Assembly (NCBI RefSeq): GCF_045679555.1
Contig: NC_092088.1
Coordinates: 112,292,081-112,356,080 of the forward strand
Direction: 5' to 3'
Length of the DNA: 64,000 nt
DNA from: Salvelinus alpinus
Lineage: Eukaryota; Chordata; Actinopteri; Salmoniformes; Salmonidae
Shown here piece by piece: positions 1 to 13,210 of this stretch (its first letter is position 1; each line of letters begins with the position of its first letter). Made by a program: the position numbers and the translations under genes. The notes under the pieces were generated by a model that worked only from the letters and a program-made list of their open reading frames with translations, did not search any database and was not told the origin of the DNA.

Positions 1-225
1 CATGCTTAGGGTCATGTTTAAAAAGGGCTGGGCAGGCCGTTAATTTTGGCTTCCACGGCTGTGCCCCTATCAGATGTTAATGCCCCGTCCCCCCCCCCCC
101 CACAGGGAACGCGTTGTCACTGAATGGTTTGATGAGCGTGTAAAACCATACGTCATGGCCGTCTCAGTCAACCCAGTTGAACACTTCCTGGGAGATTGTG
201 GAGTGGCGCCTGAGACGGCGCCGTC
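1..225 (+). pseudogene. Tc1-like transposase remnant (middle of gene)
   Basis: Decayed fragment of a Tc1/mariner transposase. One frame after the C run gives ERVVTEWFDERVKPYV and then NPVEHFLGD, which resemble the stretch between the second catalytic Asp and the NPIEH-L motif of salmonid Tc1-like transposases. The stretch before it (about 72-88) fits a worn version of the D-N-A-P motif. A 13-base C run at 89-101 interrupts it and small deletions shift the frame. No terminal inverted repeat is visible and the left edge may lie outside the window. The match is from recalled family features, so exact limits are uncertain. Confidence 0.55.
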
Positions 226-351
226 AACCAAACCCCCTTTAACCCCGTGTTAAGACTAGAACCCCCACAGGCCAATGGCATTCATGTTTGATTTAGTCAA
301 TAAATAAAACATCTACCCCCCCCCCCCCCCCTCAAAAAAATGTGCGACGCC

Positions 352-1873
<1,522 letters not shown>

Positions 1874-1875
1874 AG

Positions 1876-2103
1876 CCATCTCTCCATCTGGGTTCAGTGA
1901 AGAGAGAGGTTGAGGTTGACCTTCCCTCTAAACACAGTTATGTGGTCAGAGAGTGTTAAACTGAATGGAAGCTCCATCTATAATTACGAGCTGTCAGGGG
2001 TGCCTAGTCGACACCAGGGGGGAGGGGGGTGACCCTCATAACTGTGTGAAGAGGGAAGGTCAACCTCAACCTTCACTGAACCATTGCCCAGATGGAGAGA
2101 TGG
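1876..2103. repeat. Inverted repeat with 67-bp arms
   Basis: Left arm 1876-1942 is the imperfect reverse complement of 2037-2103. Both arms contain a GATGG end, a GGTTGAGGTTGACCTTCCCT core (reverse complement in the right arm) and a CACAGTTATG end. The spacer is about 94 bp. Outside the arms lie GA on the left and CT on the right, so the symmetry extends into the flanking low-complexity DNA. Confidence 0.85.
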
Positions 2104-2111
2104 AAACTCTC

Positions 2112-2400
2112 TGTTCTTCACATCTCTCTCTCTCTCCATCTCTGTCTCTGTCTCTCTCTCTCTCGATCTCTCCTTCACATGTCTCTGCTCTCTCTCGCTC
2201 CTTCACATCTCTCTGCTCTCTCTCTCTCGCTCCTTCACATCTCTCTACTCTCTCACTCCTTCACATGTCTCTGCTCTCTCTCGCTCCTTCACATCTCTCT
2301 CTGCTCTCTCTCTGTCCTTCACATCTCTCTCTACTCTCTCTCTCTCTCTATCCTTCACATCTCTCTCTGCTCTCTCTCTGCTCTCTCTCTCTGTCCTTCA

Positions 2401-2442
<42 letters not shown>

Positions 2443-2993
2443 CTTCACATCTCTCTCTGCTCTCTCTCTCTCTGCTCTCTCTCTGCTCTCTCTCTCTGCT
2501 CTCTCTCTGTCCTTCACATCTCTCTCTCTCTCTCCTTCACATCTCTCTCTGCTCTCTCTCTGCTCTCTCTCTATCCTTCACATCTCTCTCTACTCTCTCT
2601 CTCTCTGCTCTCTCTCTGCTCCCTCTCTCTGTCCTTCACATCTCTCTGCTCTCTCTCTCTCCTTCACATCTCACTCTGCTCTCTCTCTCTGCTCTCTCTC
2701 TGTCCTTCACATCTCTCTCTCTCTCCTTCACATCTATCTCTGCTCTCTCTCTCTGTCCTTCACATCTCTCTCTGCTCTCTCTCTGCTCTCTCTCTACTCT
2801 CTCTCTGCTCTCTCTCTCTGTCCTTCATCTCTCTCTGCTCTCTCTCTACTCTCTCTCTGCTCTCTCTACTCTCTCTCTGCTCTCTCTCTCTGTCCTTCAT
2901 CTCTCTCTGCTCTCTCTCTACTCTCTCTCTGCTCTCTCTCTACTCTCTCTCTGTCCTTCACATCTCTCTCTGCTCTCTCTCTTTCCTTCACAT
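2112..2993 (+). repeat. CT-rich minisatellite
   Basis: Irregular array of (CT)n blocks separated by TGTCCTTCACATC or TGCTCTC spacers. No periodic stop codons, hence several overlapping serine/leucine frames that are not genes. Confidence 0.93.
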
Positions 2994-3206
2994 GACTCAG
3001 TTACACCAGCTCTGTCAGCTCTGTATGTAAACTTCTGACCCACTGGGAACATGATGAAAGAAATACAAGCTGACATAAATCATTCTCTCTACTATTATTT
3101 CACATTTTTAAAATAAAGTGGTGATCCTAACTGACCTAAGACAGGGAATTTTAACTAGGATTAAATGTCAGGGATTTGGCTAAGGTGTATGTAAACTTCC
3201 AACTTC

Positions 3207-3211
<5 letters not shown>
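2994..3211 (+). mobile_element. Sleeping Beauty-type Tc1 3' end relic
   Basis: The left edge keeps TQLHQLCQ, a C-terminal segment of Sleeping Beauty-type transposases. A deletion then joins it to the 3' non-coding part, with GTATGTAAACTTCTGACCC (inner repeat) and, at the far end, GTATGTAAACTTCC followed by AACTTCAACTG, the outer terminal repeat. The expected TA after CTG is replaced by a GT run. The body and 5' end are gone, replaced by the CT array. Not mobile by itself. Confidence 0.9.

Positions 3212-3252
<41 letters not shown>
3211..3252 (+). repeat. (GT)n microsatellite
   Basis: About 21 GT repeats starting inside the last bases of the Tc1 terminal repeat. Confidence 0.97.
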
Positions 3253-3254
<2 letters not shown>

Positions 3255-3340
3255 TAACAATGTAATTATAAACAACTTTAAGATTTGACCTTATAACTGT
3301 AAAATAAATGTGATTGTACCTCTTGACAGTACAACATTGG

Positions 3341-6300
3341 CACCGTTTCATAGCAGGGGGAACCGGTCAGGTAACAGAACCCGTTTCATAGCAGGGGGAA
3401 CCGGTCAGGTAACAGAACCCGTTTCATAGCAGGGGGAACCGGTCAGGTAACAGAACCCGTTTCATAGCAGGGGGAACCGGTCAGGTAACAGAACCCGTTT
3501 CACAGCAGGGGTTGGAACCGGTCAGGTAACAGAACCCGTTTCACAGCAGGGGTTGGAACCGGTCAGGCAACAGAACCCGTTTCATAGCAGGGGTTGGAAC
3601 CGGTCAGGTAACAGAACCCGTTTCATAGCAGGGGGAACCGGTCAGGTAACAGAACCCGTTTCATAGCAGGGGTTGGAACCGGTCAGGTAACAGAACCCGT
3701 TTCATAGCAGGGGGAACCGGTCAGGTAACAGAACCCGTTTCATAGCAGGGGGAACCGGTCAGGTAACAGAACCCGTTTCATAGCAGGGGGAACCGGTCAG
3801 GTAACAGAACCCGTTTCATAGCAGGGGTTGGAACCGGTCAGGTAACAGAACCCGTTTCATAGCAGGGGGAACCGGTCAGGCAACAGAACCCGTTTCATAG
3901 CAGGGGGAACCGGTCAGGTAACAGAACCCGTTTCATAGCAGGGGTTGGAACCGGTCAGGTAACAGAACCCGTTTCATAGCAGGGGTTGGAACCGGTCAGG
4001 TAACAGAACCCGTTTCATAGCAGGGGTTGGAACCGGTCAGGTAACAGAACCCGTTTCATAGCAGGGGTTGGAACCGGTCAGGTAACAGAACCCGTTTCAT
4101 AGCAGGGGTTGGAACCGGTCAGGTAACAGAACCCGTTTCACAGCAGGGGTTGGAACCGGTCAGGTAACAGAACCCGTTTCATAGCAGGGGGAACCGGTCA
4201 GGTAACAGAACCCGTTTCATAGCAGGGGTTGGAACCGGTCAGGTAACAGAACCCGTTTCATAGCAGGGGTTGGAACCGGTCAGGTAACAGAACCCGTTTC
4301 ACAGCAGGGGTTGGAACCGGTCAGGTAACAGAACCCGTTTCATAGCAGGGGTTGGAACCGGTCAGGTAACAGAACCCGTTTCATAGCAGGGGGAACCGGT
4401 CAGGTAACAGAACCCGTTTCATAGCAGGGGGAACCGGTCAGGTAACAGAACCCGTTTCATAGCAGGGGTTGGAACCGGTCAGGTAACAGAACCCGTTTCA
4501 TAGCAGGGGTTGGAACCGGTCAGGTAACAGAACCCGTTTCATAGCAGGGGGAACCGGTCAGGTAACAGAACCCGTTTCATAGCAGGGGTTGGAACCGGTC
4601 AGGTAACAGAACCCGTTTCATAGCAGGGGTTGGAACCGGTCAGGTAACAGAACCCGTTTCATAGCAGGGGTTGGAACCGGTCAGGTAACAGAACACGTTT
4701 CATAGCAGGGGTTGGAACCGATCAGGTAACAGAACCCGTTTCATAGCAGGGGTTGGAACCGGTCAGGTAACAGAACCCGTTTCATAGCAGGGGTTGGAAC
4801 CGGTCAGGTAACAGAACCCGTTTCATAGCAGGGGTTGGAACCGGTCAGGTAACAGAACCCGTCTCATAGCAGGGGTTGGAACCGGTCAGGTAACAGAACC
4901 CGTTTCATAGCAGGCGTTGGAACCGGTCAGGTAACAGAACCCGTTTCATAGCAGGGGTTGGAACCGGTCAGGTAACAGAACCCGTTTCATAGCAGGGGTT
5001 GGAACCGGTCAGGTAACAGAACCCGTTTCATAGCAGGGGTTGGAACCGGTCAGGTAACAGAACCCGTTTCATAGCGGGGGTTGGAACCGGTCAGGTAACA
5101 GAACCCGTTTCATAGCAGGGGTTGGAACCGGTCAGGTAACAGAACCCGTTTCATAGCAGGGGTTGGAACCGGTCAGGTAACAGAACCCGTTTCATAGCAG
5201 GGGTTGGAACCGGTCAGGTAACAGAACCCGTTTCATAGCAGGGGTTGGAACCGGTCAGGTAACAGAACCCGTTTCATAGCAGGGGTTGGAACCGGTCAGG
5301 TAACAGAACCCGTTTCATAGCAGGGGTTGGAACCGGTCAGGTAACAGAACCCGTTTCATAGCAGGGGTTGGAACCGGTCAGGTAACAGAACCCGTTTCAT
5401 AGCAGGGGTTGGAACCGGTCAGGTAACAGAACCCGTTTCATAGCAGGGGTTGGAACCGGTCAGGTAACAGAACCCGTTTCATAGCAGGGGTTGGAACCGG
5501 TCAGGTAACAGAACCCGTTTCATAGCAGGGGTTGGAACCGGTCAGGTAACAGAACCCGTTTCATAGCAGGGGTTGGAACCGGTCAGGTAACAGAACCCGT
5601 TTCATAGCAGGCGTTGGAACCGGTCAGGTAACAGAACCCGTTTCATAGCAGGGGTTGGAACCGGTCAGGTAACAGAACACGTTTCATAGCAGGGGTTGGA
5701 ACCGGTCAGGTAACAGAACACGTTTCATAGCAGGGGTTGGAACCGGTCAGGTAACAGAACCCGTTTCATAGCAGGGGTTGGAACCGGTCAGGTAACAGAA
5801 CCCGTTTCATAGCAGGGGTTTGAACCGGTCAGGTAACAGAACCCGTTTCATAGCAGGGGTTGGAACCGGTCAGGCAACAGAACCCGTTTCATAGCAGGGG
5901 GAACCGGTCAGGTAACAGAACCCGTTTCATAGCATGGGTTGGAACCGGTCAGGTAACAGAACCCGTTTCATAGCAGGGGTTGGAACCGGTCAGGTAACAG
6001 AACCCGTTTCATAGCAGGGGTTGGAACCGGTCAGGTAACAGAACCCGTTTCATAGCAGGGGTTGGAACCGGTCAGGTAACAGAACCCGTTTCATAGCAGG
6101 GGTTGGAACCGGTCAGGTAACAGAACCCGTTTCATAGCAGGGGTTGGAACCGGTCAGGTAACAGAACCCGTTTCATAGCAGGGGTTGGAACCGGTCAGGT
6201 AACAGAACCCGTTTCATAGCAGGGGTTGGAACCTGTCAGGTAACAGAACCCGTTTCATAGCAGGGGTTGGAACCTGTCAGGTAACAGAACCCGTTTCATA

Positions 6301-7402
6301 GCAGGGGTTGGAACCGGTCAGGTAACAGAACCCGTTTCATAGCAGGGGTTGGAACCGGTCAGGTAACAGAACCCGTTTCATAGCAGGGGTTGGGACCGGT
6401 CAGGTAACAGAACCCGTTTCATAGCAGGGGTTGGAACCGGTCAGGTAACAGAACCCGTTTCATAGCAGGGGTTGGAACCGGTCAGGTAACAGAACCCGTT
6501 TCATAGCAGGGGTTGGAACCGGTCAGGTAACAGAACCCGTTTCATAGCAGGGGTTGGAACCGGTCAGGTAACAGAACCCGTTTCATAGCAGGGGTTGGAA
6601 CCGGTCAGGTAACAGAACCCGTTTCATAGCAGGGGTTGGAACCGGTCAGGTAACAGAACCCGTTTCATAGCAGGGGTTGGAACCGGTCAGGTAACAGAAC
6701 ACGTTTCATAGCAGGGGGAACCGGTCAGGTAACAGAACCCGTTTCATAGCAGGGGTTGGAACCGGTCAGGTAACAGAACCCGTTTCATAGCAGGGGTTGG
6801 AACCGGTCAGGTAACAGAACCCGTTTCATAGCAGGGGTTGGAACCGGTCAGGTAACAGAACCCGTTTCATAGCAGGGGTTGGAACCGGTCAGGTAACAGA
6901 ACCCGTTTCATAGCAGGGGTTGGAACCGGTCAGGTAACAGAACCCGTTTCATAGCAGGGGTTGGAACCGGTCAGGTAACAGAACACGTTTCATAGCAGGG
7001 GGAACCGGTCAGGTAACAGAACCCGTTTCATAGCAGGGGTTGGAACCGGTCAGGTAACAGAACCCGTTTCATAGCAGGGGTTGGAACCGGTCAGGTAACA
7101 GAACCCGTCTCATAGCAGGGGTTGGAACCGGTCAGGTAACAGAACCCGTTTCATAGCAGGCGTTGGAACCGGTCAGGCAACAGAACCCGTTTCATAGCAG
7201 GGGTTGGAACCGGTCAGGTAACAGAACCCGTTTCATAGCAGGGGTTGGAACCGGTCAGGTAACAGAACCCGTTTCATAGCAGGCGTTGGAACCGGTCAGG
7301 TAACAGAACCCGTTTCATAGCGGGGGTTGGAACCGGTCAGGTAACAGAACCCGTTTCACAGCGGGGGTTGGTACCGGTCAGGTAACAGAACCCGTTTCAT
7401 AG
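3341..7402 (+). repeat. 41/38-bp minisatellite, about 100 copies
   Basis: Unit core GGAACCGGTCAGGTAACAGA preceded by ACCCGTTTCATAGCAGGGG. Two length forms: 41 bp (GGGGTTGGAACC) and 38 bp (GGGGGAACC). The 38-bp form is common at the left end and rare from about 4.7 kb on. Each unit has an ACCGGT palindrome. Edges are sharp: before it lies ordinary AT-rich DNA and after it AGAACTGACAAC. Confidence 0.97.
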
Positions 7403-8072
7403 AACTGACAACAGAGAATGTTCTGCCCTCTGAAGACTTGTTGCAACTTTAGCTTTAAGCAGGAAGTGATTTCATCCCTCTGTGACCAAGAGAAAGTCTT
7501 TCAAATCTACTGAATTATTATTCATTTTTTTCATGTTGAACGTTTAAAATCTGTGTGAGATTCCATCCCAGTGAGATGAGACCGGTACTGCTGCTCTCCT
7601 CTTCAATATGCCGTATGTCACGTGGGACTCGCAGCCAGAGGAAATCTGATTGGACCAGAACATGTTGCACGTCACTCCCGATGCAAATGAGATGGCAGAT
7701 CTCCCGCTCCATCTCAGCTCCTGGCGGGCAGCGCCAGCTGAACAAGGAGACTCAGCTGTTTCGCTGACTATAAAGCGGTTGACATTGTGCCGTTCACAGA
7801 GCGCTCTGTACACAACAATGTCAGTCAGGATCCGGTCCAGAGCTGCTATTGGTCCCCTAACTAGAGGAGTTGATAGCAAATTAACAGTATAGTTATACAC
7901 ATGCTGCCCTGGCGTTACAAGGTGAGCTTCTCACAAAGGTCACTATTGGCGTGTGTTTGTGAGTCGTGCGTTCGCAGTCCGCACATCGAAAATAGTTTGG
8001 GGGTTGTTCTGCAGTTCTTGATGAATGTGATTATTTAGGGGAAATGCATTTGCTGATGTTGTGCCAGGCCGG
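7403..8072. other. Unique DNA, no gene recognised
   Basis: Complex, non-repetitive sequence. Short open frames on both strands (up to 118 codons) show no motif I recognise. It includes a promoter-like cluster listed separately. Confidence 0.6.
7649..7852 (+). promoter_or_regulatory. Promoter-like motif cluster (CCAAT, octamer, TATA)
   Basis: Inverted CCAAT box (ATTGG) at 7649-7653, a perfect octamer ATGCAAAT at 7681-7688, TATAAAG at 7769-7775 and a second ATTGG at 7848-7852. Octamer plus CCAAT plus TATA is a combination known from histone H2B and some other promoters. No histone or other recognisable coding sequence follows, so this may be chance or a promoter relic. Confidence 0.25.
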
Positions 8073-8297
8073 CAGTTTAATCACAGCACTTCCTGTCAGA
8101 CACAGTTTAATCACATCACTTCCTGTCAGACACAGGTGATATACCGTTTAATCACAGCTCTCCCTGTCAGACACAGTTTAATCACATCACTTCCTGTCAG
8201 ACACAGGTGATAAACCGTTTAATCACAGCTCTTCCTGTCAGACACAGGTGATATACAGTTTAATCACAGCTCTTCCTGTCAGACACAGGTGATATAC
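8073..8297 (+). repeat. Short minisatellite, about 6 copies
   Basis: Units with core CTTCCTGTCAGACACAGG and GTTTAATCACA. Unit length varies (about 30 to 45 bp) by presence or absence of GTGATATACC. Confidence 0.9.
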
Positions 8298-8333
8298 ATT
8301 AGGTAGCCCAGCCTCACACGCGTAGCCAGGCAC

Positions 8334-8335
<2 letters not shown>

Positions 8336-8384
<49 letters not shown>
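8336..8384 (+). repeat. (CA)n microsatellite
   Basis: About 24 AC repeats. Confidence 0.97.
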
Positions 8385-8385
<1 letters not shown>

Positions 8386-8654
8386 ACTCTGCATGCCCCG
8401 GCCACAGCTGTGCTCTTGGGATGTCTGAGAGAACATCAGGGCGGATCTTGGCAGGGCTCCCTGGGCCGCCACCAGGCATCCACTTTTCCTCAAAGGCGAG
8501 TCGTGTCCTCCACCTCCTTCCCCTCTCCACCCCCCCCCCCCCCCTTATCCCCACCAGCGACCTGGCAAGGTCCTGGACAGATCATCTGAATAATGAACCG
8601 TATAGGAGAGACCTAAACACACACCTCCCTGAGTTAGGGAGACAACGGAGGAAT

Positions 8655-8757
8655 CTCTCTCTCTCTCTCTCTCATTCCTCTTTATCTCTCTCTCTCTCTC
8701 TCCATTTCTCTTTCTCTCTCTCTCTCCATCCCTCTTTCTCTCTCTCTCTCTCTCTCA

Positions 8758-8801
<44 letters not shown>

Positions 8802-8852
8802 CATCCCTCTTTCTCTCTCTCTCTCTCCATCCATTTTTCTCTCTCTCTCTGT
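8655..8852 (+). repeat. CT-rich microsatellite with CCAT interruptions
   Basis: (CT)n blocks broken by CATTCCTCTTT or CCATCCCTCTTT. Confidence 0.93.
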
Positions 8853-8991
8853 GTGTGAGGGCCTCAGCTCCTGTGAACCCCGGGGACTGGCACACATTAG
8901 AGTTGGGTCTCTGTCGTGGACAACAGATGTTTTAGGATCCGTTCTTATGTGTAAGAACCAATCGTGTACTGTTGTCAGGGAATAACTAACA

Positions 8992-10086
8992 TACTCTACA
9001 TGAGCAGGTGACCACATATTCTTGCTCGTCTAATATCTCATTCCAAAATCATGGGAAGGCTTTCCACTAGATGTTGGAACATTGCTGTGGGAACATTGCT
9101 TCCATTCAGTCACAAGATAATTAGTGAGGTCGGGCACTGATGTTGGGGCGATTAGGCCCGGCTCGCAGTCGGCGTTCCAATTCATCCCGAAGGTGGTCGA
9201 TAGGGTTCTTCAAGTTTTCCACACTGAGCTTAACAAACCGTTTCTGTATGAACCTTGCTTTGTGCACGGGGACATAGTCATTCTGAAACAGGAAAGGGCC
9301 TTCCCCAAACTGTTGCCACAACGTTGGAAGAACAGAATCATCTAGAATGTCATTGTATGCTGTAGTGTTAAGATCTTCCTTCACTGGAACTAAGGGGCCC
9401 GAACCATTATTCCTCCTCCACCAAACTTTACAGTTGGCACTATGCATTGGGACAGATAGCGTTCTCCTGGCATCCGCCAAACCCAGATTCGTCTGTCGGA
9501 CTGCCAGATGGTGAAGCGTGATTCATCACACCAGTGAACGCGTTCCCACTGCTAAAAAAGTCCAATGGCGGCGAACTTTACACCACTCCAACCGACCCTT
9601 GGCATTGTGGATGGGGACCTTGTGCTTCTGATCGGCCTTGGAAACCCATTTCATGAAGCTCCAGACGAACATTTATTGTGCTGACGATGCCTCCAGAGGC
9701 AGTTTGGAACTCGGTACTGAGTGTTGAAACCGAGGACAGACGATATTTACGTACTGCGCGTTTGAGCACTCGGCGGTCGCGTTCTGTGCGCTTGTGTGGC
9801 CTACCACTTCACGTCTCAGCCGTTGTTGCTCCTAGACGTTATCACTTCACAATAACAGCACTTACAGTTGACCGGGTAGAAATTTGACAAACTGACTTGT
9901 TGGGAAGGTGGCATCCATGAAAGTCACTGAGCTCTTCAGTACAGGCCATTCTACTTCCAATGTTTGTCTATGGAGATTGCATGGCTCTGAGCTCGATTTT
10001 ATACACCTGTCACCCACTGGTATTGCTGAAATATCCGAATCCACTAATTTGAAGGGGCGTTCCCATACTGCTGTATATATAGTGTA
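8992..10086 (-). mobile_element. Decayed Tc1-like transposon
   Basis: About 1.1 kb element on the minus strand. The right edge ends in TATATATAGTGTA and the left edge begins TACTCTACATGA, a worn copy of the same family's terminal repeat; the TA pairs fit Tc1 target use. The inside is a frameshifted transposase gene (separate entry). Many substitutions mark it as an old copy, unlike the Tc1 pair at 14-18 kb, which belongs to another family. Confidence 0.88.
9121..10044 (-). pseudogene. Tc1-like transposase pseudogene
   Basis: Three frame segments in order on the minus strand. 9862-10044 has the N-terminal part with SSVTF and FPTSQFVKF. 9578-9769 has the second helix-turn-helix part, SSVSTLSTEFQTASGG. 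9121-9480 has the catalytic C-terminal half. The first catalytic Asp survives near 9520 as CDES. The second is in FQNDYVPVHKA, with changes around the usual DN-A-P motif. The third acidic residue is changed to Asp in NPIDHL, where NPIEHLW is usual. Frameshifts, short deletions and the altered catalytic residue make it non-functional. Confidence 0.85.
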
Positions 10087-10343
10087 CCTTGTCTCTTTTC
10101 TTCTTTAGGAGAAACACTGTCAATGTCTTCTGACATGTCGTTGTCTGTGAAATATACATGTTCCATTTGTTTCCCGGTTTCTCTGTTTTCATGTATAATA
10201 ATGGTTTTGCAGCAGAACATTACACATCACGTCTAAAGGGCATACGTCTCCAGACTAAATGCACTTTGACACAACGCATTGACTTAACATGACAAGTGGA
10301 TGTTATGCCGTACGAGAGGAAATGTAACATAGTCACCTACAGC

Positions 10344-10768
10344 CCCGGGCTGTTCCTGTTTGGGCTGTTCCTGTTTGGGCTGTTCATGTTTGGGCTGTTC
10401 CTGGTTTGGGCTGTTCCTGGTTTGGGCTGTTCCTGTTTAGGCTGTTCCTGTTTGGGCTGTTCCTGTTTGGGCTGTTCCTGTTTGGGCTGTTCCTGTTTGG
10501 GCTGTTCCTGTTTGGGCTGTTCCTGTTTGGGCTGTTCCTGTTTGGGCTGTTCCTGTTTGGGCTGTTCCTGTTTGGGCTGTTCCTGGTTTGGGCTGTTCCT
10601 GGTTTGGGCTGTTCCTGGTTTGGGCTGTTCCTGGTTTGGGCTGTTCCTGGTTTGGGCTGTTCCTGGTTTGGGCTGTTCCTGGTTTGGGCTGTTCCTGGTT
10701 TGGGCTGTTCCTGGTTTGGGCTGTTCCTGGTTTGGGCTGTTGCTGGTTTGGGCTGTTCCTGTTTGGGC
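10344..10768 (+). repeat. 15/16-bp minisatellite, about 27 copies
   Basis: Unit GGGCTGTTCCTGTTT (15 bp) or GGGCTGTTCCTGGTTT (16 bp). The forms are in blocks: mixed at the left, an uninterrupted 15-bp block at about 10434-10584, then a 16-bp block to about 10757. Confidence 0.96.
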
Positions 10769-11270
10769 GGCTGACATTTCTGAAAGAGACGGTGGCGGCG
10801 TGGCTAACGTAGCGTGACAACACAAACGAATCTCTGCTTGGGGTTGTGAAGAAAACACACAAGTATCTATCTGCTGTGATTAAACCCCATGGACAGTAGA
10901 CAGTCTATCCACATTCTACCAGCTGGTCCACTGGGTATCAGACCTTTACATTGATCAATGTATTATACAATGTCACGTTACTGCTTCTTCGTGTAACAGC
11001 GTACCACAGCACATGAGACAGCCGACCGTAGTCGTTGTCCGGATTTTTAAAAACCTCATCTCCAAAACCGAAACGGTTCAAGAAAATTAAAATAACAGCC
11101 ATATTTTCCCATTTAACAAAAAATACAATTATGAAACTTCAGAAGCTATTTTGAAAGCATGTTGTTGGTCCTAGTATAGTGTAATGTTCAGAATACATTG
11201 AGGGGAGGTACTGATTTCAGTAGATCTGCCAGTGAATGAAAGCCAGGCTATAGTTACTACATTGTACTAG
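10769..11270. other. Unique AT-rich DNA, nothing recognised
   Basis: No open frame, repeat or transposon signature seen. Confidence 0.6.
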
Positions 11271-11271
11271 A

Positions 11272-11339
<68 letters not shown>

Positions 11340-11367
11340 GTACTAGTACTAGTAATAATAATAATAA
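11271..11367 (+). repeat. (ACT)n trinucleotide repeat
   Basis: ACT run of about 22 units, then AGT-ACT and AAT units. Confidence 0.96.
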
Positions 11368-11387
11368 ATGAGTCATATGAAATATGC

Positions 11388-13210
11388 GGACTATGACACT
11401 GCATCTCAGTGCTAGAGGTGTCACTACAGACCCTGGTTCCATTCCAGGCTGTATCACAGCGGTCTAAGGCCCTGCATCTCAGTGCTAGAGGCGTCACTAC
11501 AGACCCTGGTTCGATTCCAGGCTGTATCACAGCGGTCTAAGGCCCTGCATCTCAGTGCTAGAGGCGTCACTACAGACCCTGGTTCCATTCCAGGCTGTAT
11601 CACAGCGGTCTAAGGCCCTGCATCTCAGTGCTAGAGGCGTCACTACAGACCCTGGTTCCATTCCAGGCTGTATCACAGCGGTCTAAGGCCCTGCATCTCA
11701 GTGCTAGAGGCGTCACTACAGACCCTGGTTCGATTCCAGGCTGTATCACAACGGTCTAAGGCCCTGCATCTCAGTGCTAGAGGCGTCACTACAGACCCTG
11801 GTTCGATTCCAGGCTGTATCACAACGGTCTAAGGCCCTGCATCTCAGTGCTAGAGGCGTCACTACAGACCCTGGTTCCATTCCAGGCTGTATCACAGCGG
11901 TCTAAGGCCCTGCATCTCAGTGCTAGAGGCGTCACTACAGACCCTGGTTCGATTCCAGGCTGTATCACAACGGTCTAAGGCCCTGCATCTCAGTGCTAGA
12001 GGTGTCACTACAGACCCTGGTTCGATTCCAGGCTGTATCACAACGGTCTAAGGCCCTGCATCTTAGTGCTAGAAGGCGTCACTACAGACCCTGGTTCCAT
12101 TCCAGGCTGTATCACAGCGGTCTAAGGCCCTGCATCTCAGTGCTAGAGGCGTCACTACAGACCCTGGTTCGATTCCAGGCTGTATCACAACGGTCTAAGG
12201 CCCTGCATCTCAGTGCTAGAGGCGTCACTACAGACCCTGGTTCCATTCCAGGCTGTATCACAGCGGTCTAAGGCCCTGCATCTCAGTGCTAGAGGCGTCA
12301 CTACAGACCCTGGTTCGATTCCAGGCTGTATCACAGCGGTCTAAGGCACTGCATCTCAGTGCTAGAGGCGTCACTACAGACCCTGGTTCGATTCCAGGCT
12401 GTATCACAACGGTCTAAGGCCCTGCATCTCAGTGCTAGAGGCGTCACTACAGACCCTGGTTCGATTCCAGGCTGTATCACAGCGGTCTAAGGCCCTGCAT
12501 CTTAGTGCTAGAAGGCGTCACTACAGACCCTGGTTCGATTCCAGACTGTATCACAGCGGTCTAAGGCCCTGCATCTTAGTGCTAGAGGCGTCACTACAGA
12601 CCCTGGTTCGATTCCAGACTGTATCACAGCGGTCTAAGGCCCTGCATCTCAGTGCTAGAGGCGTCACTACAGACCCTGGTTCCATTCCAGGCTGTATCAC
12701 AGCGGTCTAAGGCACTGCATCTCAGTGCTGGGGACGTCACTACAGACCCTGGTTCCATTCCAGGCTGTATCACAGCGGTCTAAGGCCCTGCATCTCAGTG
12801 CTAGAGGCGTCACTACAGACCCTGGTTCCATTCCAGGCTGTATCACAGCGGTCTAAGGCACTGCATCTCAGTGCTAGAGGCGTCACTACAGACCCTGGTT
12901 CCATTCCAGGCTGTATCACAGCGGTCTAAGGCCCTGCATCTCAGTGCTAGAGGCGTCACTACAGACCCTGGTTCAATTCCAGGCTGTATCACAGCGGTCT
13001 AAGGCACTGCATCTCAGTGCTAGAGGCGTCACTACAGACCCTGGTTCCATTCCAGGCTGTATCACAGCGGTCTAAGGCCCTGCATCTTAGTGCTAGAGGT
13101 GTCACTACAGACCCTGGTTCCATTCCAGGCTGTATCACAGCGGTCTAAGGCACTGCATCTTAGTGCTAGAGGCGTCACTACAGACCCTGGTTCGAATCCA
13201 GGCTGTATCA
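11388..13210 (+). repeat. 73-bp array of a tRNA-Leu-like SINE head, 25 copies
   Basis: Exact 73-bp period (for example GGTCTAAGG at 11461 and 11534). Each unit looks like the tRNA-related part of a SINE: AGCGGTCTAAGGCCCTGCAT, GTGCTAGAGGCGTC and GGTTCGATTCCAGGCTG, which resemble a leucine tRNA. The polymerase III B box GGTTCGANTCC is intact in 12 units, is GGTTCCATTCC in 12 and GGTTCAATTCC in one. Unit junctions read TATCACAGCGG, which fits an A box at 10 of 11 positions. Only the last unit continues into the SINE body, so the array arose by tandem amplification of the head. Confidence 0.9.

Noticed and set aside
3341..7402. CRISPR array
   Set aside because: Repeats are directly adjacent with no variable spacers, and the genome is eukaryotic; the same holds for all other arrays here.
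11388..13210. A cluster of 25 tRNA-Leu genes
   Set aside because: Units do not keep a full cloverleaf (no matching acceptor stem), and the last one continues into a SINE body, so they are SINE heads.
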